Of a DNA stretch of 64,000 nt, positions 1 through 63,490 are shown piece after piece. The DNA lies in NCBI GenBank assembly GCA_029204225.1, contig CM055111.1, positions 23,498,899 through 23,562,898 on the forward strand. The letters are read 5' to 3'. A program made the translations under genes and the position numbers. The notes under the pieces are model-generated. The model was not told where the DNA came from, searched no databases, and saw only the letters and a program-made list of their open reading frames with translations. Positions within the stretch are counted from its first letter, which is position 1, and each line of letters begins with the position of its first letter. This DNA is from Diphasiastrum complanatum (Eukaryota; Streptophyta; Lycopodiopsida; Lycopodiales; Lycopodiaceae).

Positions 1-271
1 CTTCCCAAGCCTCCAAAGATGATGTGCACTTACCAACTTCCTTGAGAAGTTCATTGGTAACATTCATCTTAATCATATGTAGAGCTTTCTTTGCTCTCTT
101 GTCATACCTCACTTGATCTTGAGATGCTTGAGGCCTCTCCTCCATACCTGTAACAATCTCCATCAACTCATTCATCTCCAATAAGGACTCCATCCTCACC
201 TTCCAAGTAGAATAGTTGATTGAGGTAAGTCTATCATTGCTCTCCAACATAAAGCCTCCACTTGTAGCCAT
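1..271 (-). pseudogene. Ty1/copia gag N-terminus, runs off left edge
   Basis: Reading leftward from an ATG at 271-269 there is an open frame of 90 codons that leaves the window. It has the usual start of a copia Gag: a short leader, then a motif of the type LxxxNYSTWKVRMESLLE, followed by a helix-rich region with KAKKALHMI-like spacing (UBN2/gag-polypeptide domain). Gag would form the cytoplasmic particle of the retrotransposon. The frame is intact as far as seen, so this element may be younger than its neighbour. Only the N-terminus is visible, so integrity of the rest is unknown. The identification follows from the SxNYSTW-type motif and the position next to an LTR-like stretch on its upstream side. 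Confidence 0.75.
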
Positions 272-1234
272 GTTGAAGTGATCCGATCTTTTTCTTTCAA
301 CCTGTTCCAATTCACAAAGCACTCTCTTGAATGTCAACAAATGAACTCAAGAAGAAATCACAAAGATATGGAACCTCTCAAATCTCTTCTAGCACTTCTA
401 ACTAGAAAATCAACACACATAATAGTGAAATCTTGATCAACCTATATCCTCAATCTAATGATTCTTGCCACTTCCTAAGATTGAAACACACTCAAATGAA
501 GTTTAATAACCTCACAAACTAGAGATCCAATCAAAATTAGGGTTTTGACAAAATCACAAAAAATTGAAAATCTCAAATTCTACATGTGAAGGCTTTCAGA
601 TCATTCAAGATCCAATCCATGTCCTTGATCTTTGGTTACAATAAGGAACAAACCAACAATCTTGCCAATGTAGAAAAATCAGCATCTACATACAAAATGA
701 GATGCAAAATCTAAGATATACTGATCAAACATGAACCAAAACATAAAATATGTTTGTTTTCCATACAATTACAGTGTTCTACTGTATTTCACACGTGTGG
801 AACCGAAAATAACAAAATGTGAGCATTCTACACACAAGATTGCAAGATATCATCATGAGAGTGCACAATGAGTAGTAGAACCCAAAGAGAACCATGTATA
901 ATGATGAAATGGGAGAGAAAAGAGAGAATATGTGTCTTTCCATGAGTTACATCATTTTATATAGTGTACAGACCCTATTTGGCCACTTGGCTTTCCCTCC
1001 AAAATGTAAACCCTACTATTTTTGGGTCTAGATCCAATGTACCTAAAGTTCAAATTTGAATCTCTCTCAAACTTGACTACCAACTTTCCCACATGTTCAA
1101 AAAGTGTTATTGAATGTATTTTAAACTAATATAACTTCAAAAAGTTTATCTCTAAGTCTAAAATGAGTTTTGGCCTCTTATTGACAATTTACCAAAATAT
1201 GACTAAACTAGACTAAACTAGTTGAAATCTCTCA
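272..1234 (-). mobile_element. Probable 5' leader and LTR of the copia element at the left edge
   Basis: This AT-rich stretch lies directly upstream of the gag at 1-271. On the minus strand it contains a TATATAAA-type TATA box (rc of about 954-962). It starts with TGAGAGATTT at 1234, exactly where the neighbouring copia reading frame breaks off after its LLDVVH residues, so it was probably inserted into that element. I could not find the tRNA-Met primer-binding site, so the LTR/leader border is not resolved. Confidence 0.4.
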
Positions 1235-2699
1235 TATGAACAACATCTAACAAATCTTTTGCTACATGCCTATGGTTTGATCTAAAAGGAAACCTAGCCT
1301 GCTTTTGAAAGATGCAGCTATGACAGACGTGGAGATCGACTCTACCAGTAGGATAGTTGAGATCAAAAACCATGGATTGTCTGGACATGTTCAAAACATA
1401 TGCATAATTCAAATGTCCTACGCGATGATGCCATAGTAATGCTTTATTGACTGAAACAGAGGTTTTCAAGACTTGACTAGATTCATAATAACAATGAGCC
1501 AATCTATATAAGTATCTCTGCCTCTCGCCGAGTGCAAGGATCTTGTTATTCCTATCAATAATCTTGCATTGATCAGATTCGAATTCTACGTCATGACCTA
1601 AATCCGTAATTCTACTTACTGATAACAGTTTTATAGAAAGTTTAGGAGCATACAAAACCTTTGATAGTAGTTTGAATTGATCATGCTGAAATCGCAATCT
1701 TACAGTACCTTTACCTTCAATAGTGTGAGTACTATTGTCACCAAGATGAACAAAAATATTCGTGTTGTAAGGCATGTAAGAGTTGAAAATCTCACGCTGA
1801 TTGGTCATATGTTGAGTTGCTCTAGAATCCAAAAATCATGAATCATCCAAAATTGCATTTTGGTCTTTGACCATAAATGCGTCTTCGTCCACTTTGACTT
1901 GGGAAGATGATGAAAATGTGTTTACTTGTTGATCAGGTTCCTTGATCTCCTGGTTACTACGTTTGCAATACCTGCAAAACATCTTCTTCTTCAATTGTGG
2001 ATCTGATGATTGTGCTTGACTTTGAGTCTGCTTCTAATTTGTTGCAGCCTTCTTGGAGCTTTACTATTTCTGTCGCTTAGAACCTTTGTTGACATATAGA
2101 GTCTGAGAGGAGGAAGTAGACGAAACGTCCTGACGTCTTCGATTATCTTCTTGCAACAACATAATGATAACTTTGGTAAGAGTTAGATCTGAGTGTGTCG
2201 ATATGATCATCACCCAGTTCTCATATGTAGAGGGTAGGCTTGGAAGCAATGTCATGATTGCATCTTGATCGTCTATGACTGATCTAACAGTGGCCATATG
2301 TTGCAAGAGACTCTTAAATTGGTTAATGTGGCTCTGGAGAGAATCACTATTAGACATCTTGAAAGTGAAGAATTTTCTTTGTAGATGTAATTTGGTAGTT
2401 ATGTCCCTCACGTCATATAGTGAGTTCAAGATGTCCCAAACTTCTTTTGAAGTTTTAGCTTCAACTATGTGTCCAATCTGATTATCTGATATATTAAGGA
2501 CGATGAGCACGAAAGCTTTACCATCCTTTGATTTTCACTTTGAGTCTTTTGTGTCATATTCAAGCTTTACTTCGGTACCTGTAACAACATCCCATAACTC
2601 ATTGGCTATCAGCAAAGTCTTCATCTTAAAATTTCACAAATGATAATTGGATCCATTCAGCTTGTCTATGATAAGACCAGCTTTACTTTGAGAATCCAT
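1235..2699 (-). pseudogene. Ty1/copia gag-protease-preintegrase remnant
   Basis: From an ATG at 2699 the minus strand encodes a copia Gag (SKAGLIIDKLNGSNYHLW-type start, then a UBN2 domain to about 2064), a linker, and a protease followed by the GAG-pre-integrase segment (1832-1235) with LWHHRVGHLNYAYV and a zinc-binding CHSC. Frames are broken by stops (one just after KDSK near 2540, others near 2030 and 1840). The protease active-site triad DSG reads DSR (DSRATQHMT), a catalytic-residue loss. The coding part stops after LLDVVH where the flanking LTR-like sequence begins; integrase catalytic core, RT and RNase H are missing. The element is therefore dead. Confidence 0.85.
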
Positions 2700-2955
2700 T
2701 TGGAACTTAGTATGTCGATTGTATCGATGACGCTAAGATGTAGTGATGCCAACAATAGGAAAACAATTATTTGATACTGAAAGGATGAATGAAACTGAAG
2801 AATGTGATATCAATTTGATATCGCGAAAGATATCAAGTATTAGAGCTTTCGCTCTGATATCGAAATAGTATTATGCCTTGATAGAGATCGTAGATCTGAT
2901 ACCGTGGCGGTTCAGATAAAGGAAATCGTGATCTAGAACTGATACTATGATAGAA

Positions 2956-2967
2956 GCTCTGATACCA
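2956..2967 (-). promoter_or_regulatory. tRNA-Met primer-binding site of the copia remnant
   Basis: GCTCTGATACCA on the + strand is the complement of TGGTATCAGAGC, the standard initiator-tRNA-Met primer-binding site of plant LTR retrotransposons. It sits between the gag ATG (2699) and the LTR that begins TG at 2968. Confidence 0.85.
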
Positions 2968-3675
2968 TGTTTAAAAGAGGTATATGAAAGATAGGTCGAA
3001 TAAGATTCGAATAAAAAAAATTCGAACTACAAGAAAGAAAACTTATCGTGCGCAGCGGAATAGACTATCTTTCTCTTTCTTCATGCATGACTACACCTAT
3101 CAATTTTGAACAAAACAATAGTGATAGAAATCACGTTCGATCTCATAGTAACTAACTTTGAAATCATCGGTACTATAGTGATTACGTAGCCAAACAATAA
3201 TGCATTGAATTATCAGACAAATAATTAGTCGCGAAGAACTACAGAAACGCATACATTCTGAGACGAATTTGAACGCAATAAAAGATAGTATTGATTCAGT
3301 ATGAAAACGAAACAGAAGTAAATGAGTACAATAAGTTGTGGATCGAAGCCGCGTACTCTAGGCTATCTCTGAGCGGCTAAAATGAAAGTCTGAATTAAGC
3401 GCAATGCTGATAAGCAGTAAGCGCAATAGCAATCTCTAAACAACTCTAAGAAGTGAGCTAGAATGCTCAGGAGTGTTCAAGCTCGCAGGCTTGAGAAAGA
3501 GAGAGCTAACTATTCAATACTTGCTGATTAATTGATCAAAAACTTAAAATTGTAGGAATATGAACAACTATTTATACTAAGCAATTAGGTCGTCAAATGC
3601 GATTGCCAGTTGGCTAGAAACTGTTGGCATTCATCCAGTTTCTTCTCATAAATTAATTGCTGATAAGTGGTAACA
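2968..3675 (-). mobile_element. 5' LTR of the minus-strand copia remnant
   Basis: The stretch begins TGTTTAAAAG directly next to the primer-binding site and contains a minus-strand TATAAATAG box near 3569-3577. A candidate far end is TGTTACCAC on the minus strand at 3675, but the U3 region would then be short, and the true border may lie up to about 3960. No matching second LTR is present, so length and target duplication cannot be checked. Confidence 0.55.
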
Positions 3676-3989
3676 TTTGGCCATAAACATTCTGTGTGCA
3701 TAAGACGACAATGTCGCAAAAAGCCAAAAAATGCGACACTGCATTTTTACTCGTGATTTCTGACAGGCGAAAAATGTGAAAAAGATGACACTGCATTTTT
3801 ACACGCAATTCCTGACAGACGAAAAAGCCGACATTGTTGCCGAACTCTGTGTAATCATGAAGACTATGTAAAACACTTGTAATTCTGTGGATTGTAAAAA
3901 GACACGGGAAAATCCGCAAAACTATATAAACAATTGGATGAAGATTAAAACCGATTAGTCGATTAGTAGGAAGGAGAATAATCCAATAA
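3676..3989. other. Non-coding, possibly rest of the LTR U3
   Basis: There is no supportable coding frame. It holds two similar units around a GCGACACTGCATTTTTAC-like string (3735 and 3785), an imperfect 55-60-bp direct repeat of the kind often seen in LTR U3 regions. Confidence 0.3.
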
Positions 3990-6640
3990 AACTTGCCTCC
4001 AAGCTTTGTTTCCGAGTCTCACAATGCAATGGTCAATTAGTAAATCATTCCATTGGCAAAGTAGTAATTTGTCCATATGTTTCCATTTTTCAGTTGGTTC
4101 GTTTACCCATTTCCATTTACATTCCTCGTAATTAGGTTTTCATTTATAGGCAAGATTTCAGTTCTTGCTGAATTTGAAAGCATACAAGATAATCTTTCGT
4201 ATAATAGTCTTAAGTCCATTAGGGCCATTAAGAAGGATATTTTCATAACATTTAGAGATGTCGGTAGACCACATAGAAGTGATTTTATTTGGAACATTAA
4301 GATAAAATTCAGTGGATGAGTTGAACTGCCAGAATAGGTTGGTATCCACATTTAGGTAACTGGTGTGAATATGCCTTAAGACCTGCCCCCTCCATGACGA
4401 GCGGAGAAAATACCAAGAGCTCCAGAAATAAATGTCGCCACCTTTGAAAAGTACAAATCATGGGCGTTTGTAATCCATCTGAAAGTATTTTTATGTGCTT
4501 TAAAAGTGCAAAGTAGAAAAGGTAATTCTTTTTTCCCTATAAGGTAATATGGCAAAATAATAGAAAAGGTATGCTTAGTAATTGTCAAGGCATTATCAAT
4601 GTTATTGTTATCAACGTTTGGAAAAGAGACAAAATCTGGACTATATAATCTTTGCAACATCAAGTTTCTAACAAAGTAGATGCACATGAAACAAGGATTA
4701 TGTTGGGCTTTATCCACACTATTCACATACACAAAGGTAGTAATCCAGTCACATTCAACAATAGCATTCTCTAAAAAAAATTTGCGGTGTTTTTACCATG
4801 AAGCCATATAGTCTTATTTAGAAAGTTTGTAGCAACACTCTTGCAAATTAGGACATGTTCCACAATATTATCATGATCCATATTTTGATAACTGGGTAAA
4901 AAAGTAGCCAATTTAAACCAACCGTGGTAAAGTTCCAGAGTGACCTCATTAATATTAGATTGACGTAAAGAAATATGATTAAGTCCTTTGTTCAGGTCGT
5001 TCCTTAAAGGCTTACTATCGATAATTTCAGTATTCATAGAAATAACATGCCCAAAATATTCATCAATAAACTCTTTAAAATGTTTAGAATTCGAGCACGT
5101 ACAAGGTGGAATATTATCAATATCAAACTCACAAAAGACTTGAAAGAGTTTATACCATTCATTTTTCAAATGTGGGAAAATAGTGCAACCAAACACAATT
5201 TGCTCAAAGATGTCGTCAATGTAACCAAAATTCTAAAGTAAATTCTTAGAATAAAGTTATTTAATGTTTATACTCTCAAAGCATCTATTGTAGTAATGTA
5301 GATGCAAAAACAACATTTCTTTATCTCTTCTAACCATAAGTCGTCGCCTACCAATTGCACTGACCTCTGATACTCTAAGATCTTCAATTTCCTCTTGCAC
5401 ATGGATCAATCACGGTAAAAGTTTAGCTTTTTGATAGGAAGATCCCCTTTGCCACCACTAATTTGCCCCTCATTGCCTTTACTTGGAAAGTATTTTCTTT
5501 TTTTGTTGCTGCTGCCTGATATGACTGAACTTGGATTATTCAAATTGAAGGACCCTATTTTTTTGCTTGTATTATGGAAGTATTTATCTTGTAAGGTAGA
5601 GAAGCTAGGCTTTTTAAGAAGGCGTTCAGTTTCTCGTATATTTTCTACATCACCAAGGTGTGCAAGAAGCTCGGTAGTAGGGCTATGGAAAGTTCAATGG
5701 CGGCCTCAATCATATGTTGTCTGATGTACATAAAGGCAAGGTGGGATTTAACAACACCCCTAGTAGGCTTATGAAGCCAAAGAAAGAAGGCATTCAGTTG
5801 GTTTTATAAAGATGCACCAGGGAAGAACTTGGCAAGGTTGTTCATCATATACCAAATAGCATGATTAAACCAAATGACAGAAGAATTGTTTTTAAATTTG
5901 TCGTCACATCTACATTTAAAGAAGGGTATCTTCCAGTTCCAAATTCTAGCTTGATGCAGGCTCATCCTATTGAATGCAGGACATTTCGTAGGTTCAAATT
6001 TGCTCATCCTAATGATGGTATCAAAGGCAATAGGTGTATCAAAGGAGAGATTTTTATGCAAAGAGGCAAGTTTGTAGGCTTGAACTTCTGCATCAGTAAG
6101 ATGGGTAAGAGCGATTCAAAGTTCAATAGAGATGGGTGCCAAAAAATTCACAGAAGGAAAGCTCCAAAGTTTGTACACAGATTTGGCATATTTAAACTCA
6201 ATACTACCAAGGGAACTTGGCAACTTTTGGATTGAATTCAAAGGCAGATTGATTGTCCACTTCACAAAAGTTCTAGGATGCACTATCTTTATCAAGGTCT
6301 TCGGTAAAGATCAATAGATGAGGCGAGGTAGGGAGTTCAATAAGGGTACGGGTATCAACAATAAAGTCACCATTTTCTTTTTCCAAACAGGAAAATATCT
6401 TCCGATATGTAAATTATAGAATTTTTCTTCATCAACAATACGTTCAGCATAATTAGAGAGATCCATATAAATTTTTTTAACCACGCCTAACGTTTCCTTC
6501 TTTTTAATGAAATCCATATATATTTTGATCCAATCCATAGTAGTCATCAAGTCAACAAGGTAAAAGATCTTATCATAAGGTCCAGCAACATCACAAGTAG
6601 CTTTATTATAAGAAGTAATAAGTTTGTGAAACATCAACAA
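3990..6640 (-). pseudogene. Decayed reverse transcriptase, Penelope-like type
   Basis: Several minus-strand frames line up into one broken polyprotein. 6640-6311 and 6061-5804 hold N-terminal, lysine- and aromatic-rich sequence. 5196-4771 has IPPCTCSNSKHF...GHVISMNTEIIDSKPLRN, resembling the CxC...GHVxTxDLxII...LR region that precedes the RT of Penelope-like elements. 4732-4376 has VNSVDKAQHNPCFMC (family form VPVDKASNN) and LPFLLCTFKAHKNTFRWITN (LPYLYxxxKxHK...RxI). 4349-4158 has WSTDISKCYENI, which fits RT motif A with its catalytic Asp. The YxDD region is not visible. Frameshifts and stops separate the blocks. I did not find a GIY-YIG nuclease. Alternatives are another non-LTR, DIRS-like or domesticated RT; the similarity is from memory of motifs, not a search. 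Confidence 0.5.
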
Positions 6641-7800
6641 CTTTCTTCATGCAACATATGACAGTTTGACCAAAAGGGTTAGATGGAGGAAGGGGCTCCC
6701 TATAACTAAGAGCAACAACATCATGGAACCATCCCGTGGACTACATCATCAAACAGACCTTGTTAGCCATAAAATACAAGTAAAGGTAAAGGTTTGGTAC
6801 TACCCCGACCAAAAGGTAGTCAGGTTGGCATCTTAAAAAGATGCTTTGAGAGAGTAGCATAACATCGCATAGTCCAAACTTTTTGGACCTTTTAATTGAT
6901 AGCATAACATGTTAAAATATATCTGTATAAAGTCTTATTATATAGAGTACCAAAAAGCGAGGCAAATTTTAGGACATCCAGCTGTTACTTGCTACCATCC
7001 TACAAAACAAAACTACACGAGTTAGTTGCATGATGAAGACATGTGTCATAGCTGAGCATCAATTGTTATCCATGTCCAAAACACGATTCACTATCTTATC
7101 AGCTTGATTGCAATTACAAATAATATGTCCAATCTTCCCTATCATGCATTTCATAATTAGCAATAGATGTTGCCCTTTTAACAAAACCGTATCAGGGCAG
7201 ATGCCATAATGATCAGTATAAGAGCAAAAAGAATGTATTAAGTTCACATAAATAAATGTACACGTAAGAAGCTATCTTACAACACACAATTGAAAAGAGA
7301 TATGAATTTGGCCAAGTGCTTCCATTGTAGCTTTATAAAAATTCATACCTGAATGCGAGGTGAAGTGATTTCTTGCGAGCTACCCATTTTTCACTACTTC
7401 AAGCAAACCCTTGCTTATGTACTACCGAATCCACACTGAAAGTAATCGATTAATGGTAGTGCAACCTCTTTAAAAAGTATTGTAATATTGTAATAGTGTT
7501 AACATCAATCACACGCAATTCATTGCTACCAGCCAGTGTTCTTGTATCAAGGTATCATAGAGTCATTTGTTCTCAATAGTTCATAGTTTGAATATTCACA
7601 TATTCGAAAAACAGTAGAGCATGTAAGTTATTGTTGCATTCAAACATATACTATCATCAAAGCATCATAGAATATCCCGTAGTTATGTCCAAATATCACC
7701 GCTTGCATAACTAGTTTTATGTGCACGTATATATCGAGTTTTTCATTACTATCACATGTGGTATTACCTATGAGACAAGCATGTATCAGTATGGCTAGCA
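6641..7800. other. Intergenic sequence, no supportable gene
   Basis: The stretch is AT-rich with only short frames. The part up to about 6780 may be the decayed N-terminal extension of the reverse-transcriptase remnant to its left (minus-strand fragments such as GLFDDVVHGMVP), but this is not secure. Confidence 0.3.
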
Positions 7801-7938
7801 ATGACTTTAAGAAATATCACTTAGAAAATCCCTTTGAGATTTCAATGAAAACTTGTAGTATTTGCAATCATGACTTTAAAAAATATCACTTAGAAAATCC
7901 ATTTGAGATTTCAATGGAAACTTGAAGTATTTGCTTTC
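7801..7938 (+). repeat. 69-bp tandem duplication, two copies
   Basis: Units 7801-7869 and 7870-7938 differ at only a few positions. Because 69 is a multiple of three, the short frame across them repeats a 23-residue peptide block (DFKKYHLENPFEISM), but the second copy ends in a stop and nothing suggests the frame is a real gene. Confidence 0.85.
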
Positions 7939-8172
7939 AAGCTTTCACAACTTTTGAGCTGACATATTATACTTTGAAGGTCATAAATTCTAGTAGATGT
8001 TTTATGTACATGTAATGATCCATGCAAGCTTATTTACTCAATAGGAAGAGAAGTAAGCTGATTGCACAAACTTTGATTATGTAGATTTTAGATCCTTCTT
8101 TGTTCTCTAGCACAACATACAGTACAGTAACTTTCCAAAAAGTATTATTTGGAGTAGTCTGCTAGCATTGAT

Positions 8173-8174
<2 letters not shown>

Positions 8175-8254
<80 letters not shown>
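8175..8254. repeat. (TC)40 microsatellite
   Basis: Eighty bases of uninterrupted TC. It is on the + strand and is not attached to recognisable LINE sequence, unlike the other long CT/GA tracts in the window. Confidence 0.98.
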
Positions 8255-8260
<6 letters not shown>

Positions 8261-8667
8261 TCTAGTGTTTGATAATCCTGATAATGTACCAAAAAAATTG
8301 AGCGCTCATAAATTATCTAACTATATACCAACTTTTGATAAAATATATTATGATTTTGGCTAAGCCCAATGAGAGATGATTAAATATTAGTAACTAAAAT
8401 TGGTGAAGTCGAAAACTTCACATCCCATGTGAAGAATCTCTCTGCTGCTACTGTGCTAGCAATAATCGATCCTAGCATAGCCTCAATCGTTAGAGATGTA
8501 TCACTTTTAACACTAAATTACAATAGTGATTTGGGTGTTATATCCATAGTCACTTGTTTCGTGAGATAAAAAAAAAAAAAATGCAAATATGGACAAGAAA
8601 CAAGGGTCAGAGCACAAAGAGAGAGATCTAGCCACATGCCAAAACACATTCTGGTTTTCAAGGGGGG

Positions 8668-8793
8668 CTTGAATCTGAGACCAAAGAAACTTTGGAAGCC
8701 CAGCTAAACCAACTAAGCCAATTTTTTTTTTAAAGGGGCACTTGAATGAGACCAAATAAACTTTGGAAGCCAAGCTAAACCAACTAAGCCAAT
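8668..8793. repeat. Imperfect tandem duplication of about 70 bp
   Basis: The strings around CTTTGGAAGCC(C/A)AGCTAAACC occur at about 8690 and 8762, each followed by AACTAAGCCAA. The copies are separated by a T-run and differ by a few substitutions. It is about 650 bp upstream of the presumed RFC1 start. Confidence 0.8.
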
Positions 8794-8876
8794 TTGATTT
8801 CGCATGCTAATATAAATAAGCTTCTAGATAGATGGTCATTCCATGCCCGGAACAAGTAGCATGTAATAAGAAACCC

Positions 8877-8905
8877 GGGGGGGGGGCGGGGGCAGGGGCG
8901 GGGGG
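8877..8905 (+). promoter_or_regulatory. G-quadruplex-type G-rich tract upstream of RFC1
   Basis: Runs of 10, 5, 4 and 6 G are separated by C, CA and C, which satisfies the four-run G-quadruplex pattern with 1-2-nt loops. It lies about 510 bp upstream of the proposed start codon, in the region where the RFC1 promoter must be. A regulatory role is inference. Confidence 0.6.
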
Positions 8906-9415
8906 TGATCTATTTGGTTCGAATTTTTAAGTACGAAAACCCTCTAAAACTTGCCTTTACGACTTCACGAAGAAGGTTCAGGATTTTGTGCTCACAAATC
9001 TTGTTTCTGCCCGTTCCGATCCATGTAATCGTCGATCGTCCGGTTTTTAGGATCTCGTTTGTGCACCTTGCCTCAGTATTCTCCTTTTCTCTGGTTTTGT
9101 TTTCATTATTTTCATGCTTGGAGCTTGTGGCAGAAGCCACATATTTATCTTGTATAATTGCGTTTGTCTTAATCTTTTAAGTTTTTGCAGGTTGATGCAT
9201 TAGTATTCTCGTTTCTTTTTTAAACGTTTTTGCAGGTTGATGCATTGCTGTGGGAGTATTCTCGTTTCTGACATTGAAGCTTCATTTTTCTTTTCCTAGG
9301 TGTAGCTCCGCTCAAGGGCCTATGCAAAGATGTCGGCAGAAAATCGCTTGTGTGTGATTATGTCGTTTTGAATTCCTGAGAAACCGTCGCAGCTGCCTGA
9401 TTCCGCACCAGAATC
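8906..9415 (+). promoter_or_regulatory. Presumed RFC1 promoter and 5' untranslated region
   Basis: This is the stretch between the G-rich tract and the proposed first coding exon. It contains pyrimidine-rich leader-like sequence (9060-9120) and a short imperfect duplication around TTTTTGCAGGTTGATGCATT (9182-9217 and 9226-9270), each with an internal CAG/GT that looks like a splice acceptor. No unambiguous TATA box was found and the transcription start is not known. Confidence 0.4.
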
Positions 9416-61534
<52,119 letters not shown>

Positions 61535-61721
61535 GTACTTGTAAAAGGATTTGCATGTCAGCTTCCTAAACTTTGTTATTTTGTTATGCAAGACTTATGT
61601 CCACTCTCTCAAAAGAATTGCTTAGATTTTCAGTTTTTCTCTTGGCCTTGAGCTGATCCTGTGGCATACCTAGATTGAGGATGATGGATGTTTTTATTAT
61701 GTAAGAATTTTTACTGCACGT

Positions 61722-62200
61722 ACGTTGCACTGCACGTTCCAGAACGGGTTCCGGTGTCTCACACTTGATCTGGCTACACTCTCCAAAGCTAAGGAGATGT
61801 GGGATGCATTACTCATTTGCCTGGAACGCTGTTCAGGAATGGGTTTTTTTCTGGCTATATGGTATTCAAATTGTGAAAAATTCTATGGGGCATCTGATGG
61901 TAGTGTTTCAAATTTCTTTTAAACACTACAGGGACGCTATTTTTGTCAAATAATATTGTTCTGATTGCTTTTAATAGTTGGAATTTTTTTAAAAACTTAA
62001 TTTTTTTTTTCTTCGTTTTTATAGCCAAAAAAAGCAGCATTAAGTAATCAATATACTAAATTATTATTATTATTACTAACAAATACAGAATATATCCATA
62101 ATATGTATTTATAATTTTTTTTTACTGTGTTCTGGAGAGCATTACGCTGTCCGGGACGCTCCCATTTCGGAACAAGCATTCCAGAACAGGGGGTGCACCG
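61722..62200. mobile_element. Possible small TIR element with GTTCCAGAAC-type ends
   Basis: Left end near TGCACGTTCCAGAACGGG and right end CATTCCAGAACAGGGGGTGC are rough inverted counterparts carrying repeated GGAAC/GTTCC palindromes, with an AT-rich middle. Borders and a target duplication are not resolved. Confidence 0.35.
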
Positions 62201-62424
62201 AGTCTTAACTTGTTGTATCAATTGAATTTCCCGGATCATGTTCCAAATTGCATTCTAGGATAGAACATGCAAAGTATAGGAGCATAAATATGTCCCCAAA
62301 ATAAAATCAAAGTAAACTAGACCAAATCAATCAAAGAACTAGTCTTTGATCATCCAAGTGAACTCTCTGCATAAACTGAAAATAGTAATGCAGCCGATAC
62401 AGTGATACGATGATACAATAATAC

Positions 62425-62927
62425 ATAGCTGCACGGGCGATTCAAGATTCGCGATTCGATTCGGTAGGAAATCACGAATTGTGATTTGACAAAAAAATTG
62501 TAAACACATGCAATATGGGTATCAATAGAAAGAAAACAAAAATAGAATAAGATAATAATGGGTTTCCGATAGTTTCCGGGCAATTTGGTGAGATCTCGTA
62601 GACATAAAATGAACTGTGTAAACTTGACCCAATTGGCATCAGCTTGAGTAAACCTAAATGCAAAAGTCGTGACCCAATTAACATCAAAGCCTAATGCGTA
62701 CTGAACCGTATGCACTAAAACTTATCGAACCACAACGAACCTTATTGAACCATATCATCCCTACTGAATTGTAGCAAATGCTTGCTTTGAAAAGATGGCT
62801 ACATAACTCCAATTTATCATGTACAGAAGCACAAAATTTTAAGTAAAAAATAATAATAAATAATAGTTTTTTATTTTGCAATTCACGAATTGCTAGTTGC
62901 AATGAATTGCAATTTGCTGCAACTACG
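62425..62927 (+). mobile_element. Small TIR DNA transposon, copy C, with perfect 9-bp target duplication
   Basis: Flanked by CAATAATAC on both sides (62416-62424 and 62928-62936). Left end ATAGCTGCACGGGCGATTC with GATTCGCGATTCGATTC; right end GCAATTTGCTGCAACTACG with CAATTCACGAATTGC. Middle is AT-rich, non-coding, and different from copies A and B apart from a short ATATGGGTATCA string. Confidence 0.82.
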
Positions 62928-63000
62928 CAATAATACAATGAATCATGCCGTAAAAGGGGAAGCAGTATATCAGATATCTTGTCCTAGTGGAGCTGGAGGT

Positions 63001-63009
63001 CACACACAC

Positions 63010-63091
<82 letters not shown>
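63001..63091. repeat. Compound (CA)n(TA)n microsatellite
   Basis: CA repeat 63001-63040 with one CG interruption, then TA repeat to 63091. Confidence 0.97.
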
Positions 63092-63092
<1 letters not shown>

Positions 63093-63093
<1 letters not shown>

Positions 63094-63190
63094 TAGTACC
63101 CCCTGGTACCGCTGGTATGGTACTGCCGGTACCATATCGGTGGTAGCACCGGTATGGTACCACCCTGGGATCCGTGGTACCAGGGCAGTA
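63093..63190 (+). mobile_element. Left end of a DNA element with GGTACC palindromes (copy D)
   Basis: Begins ATAGTACCCCCTGGTACC and repeats GGTACC/GGTATGGTACC palindromes five or more times over 100 bp, followed by a T-rich stretch, the same architecture as copies A-C but with a different palindrome. The other end is not in the window. Confidence 0.45.
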
Positions 63191-63314
63191 CTATAATATT
63201 TTTTTTTATTTTTTTGCCTATTACCTACCAAAAAAGGACAAAAAAATGGAAAAAAATGGGGTATTGGGTGTAAAAAAAAAGGGTACAGTACATGGTGCAG
63301 GGGACTGGTGCAGT

Positions 63315-63490
63315 GGCACATGGGCACTGTGGGTGAGCAGACCATGGGGCCAATGGGAGACCAACACGGGGGGAGCATCACATGTGGGCAGGTACAGAGG
63401 CACATGGGCACTGTGGGTGAGCAGACCATGGGGCCAATGGGAGACCAACACAGGGGGGGAGCATCACATGGGGTCAGGTACAGAGGCACA
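63315..63490. repeat. Two-copy 84-86-bp tandem repeat plus partial third
   Basis: Units begin GGCACATGGGCACTGTGG at 63315 and 63399, with GGCACATGG again at 63485. G-rich. Confidence 0.9.

Noticed and set aside
7801-7938. Tandem repeats as a CRISPR-like array
   Set aside because: Only two directly abutting copies, no spacers, and a plant nuclear context.
8905-9180. 91-codon + strand ORF upstream of RFC1
   Set aside because: Hydrophobic low-information frame in the presumed promoter/leader, no recognisable domain.
62980-63000. 16-bp identity (GTCCTAGTGGAGCTGG) to RFC1 exon 15
   Set aside because: Too short and without flanking similarity; most likely chance, though a tiny exon-derived fragment cannot be excluded.
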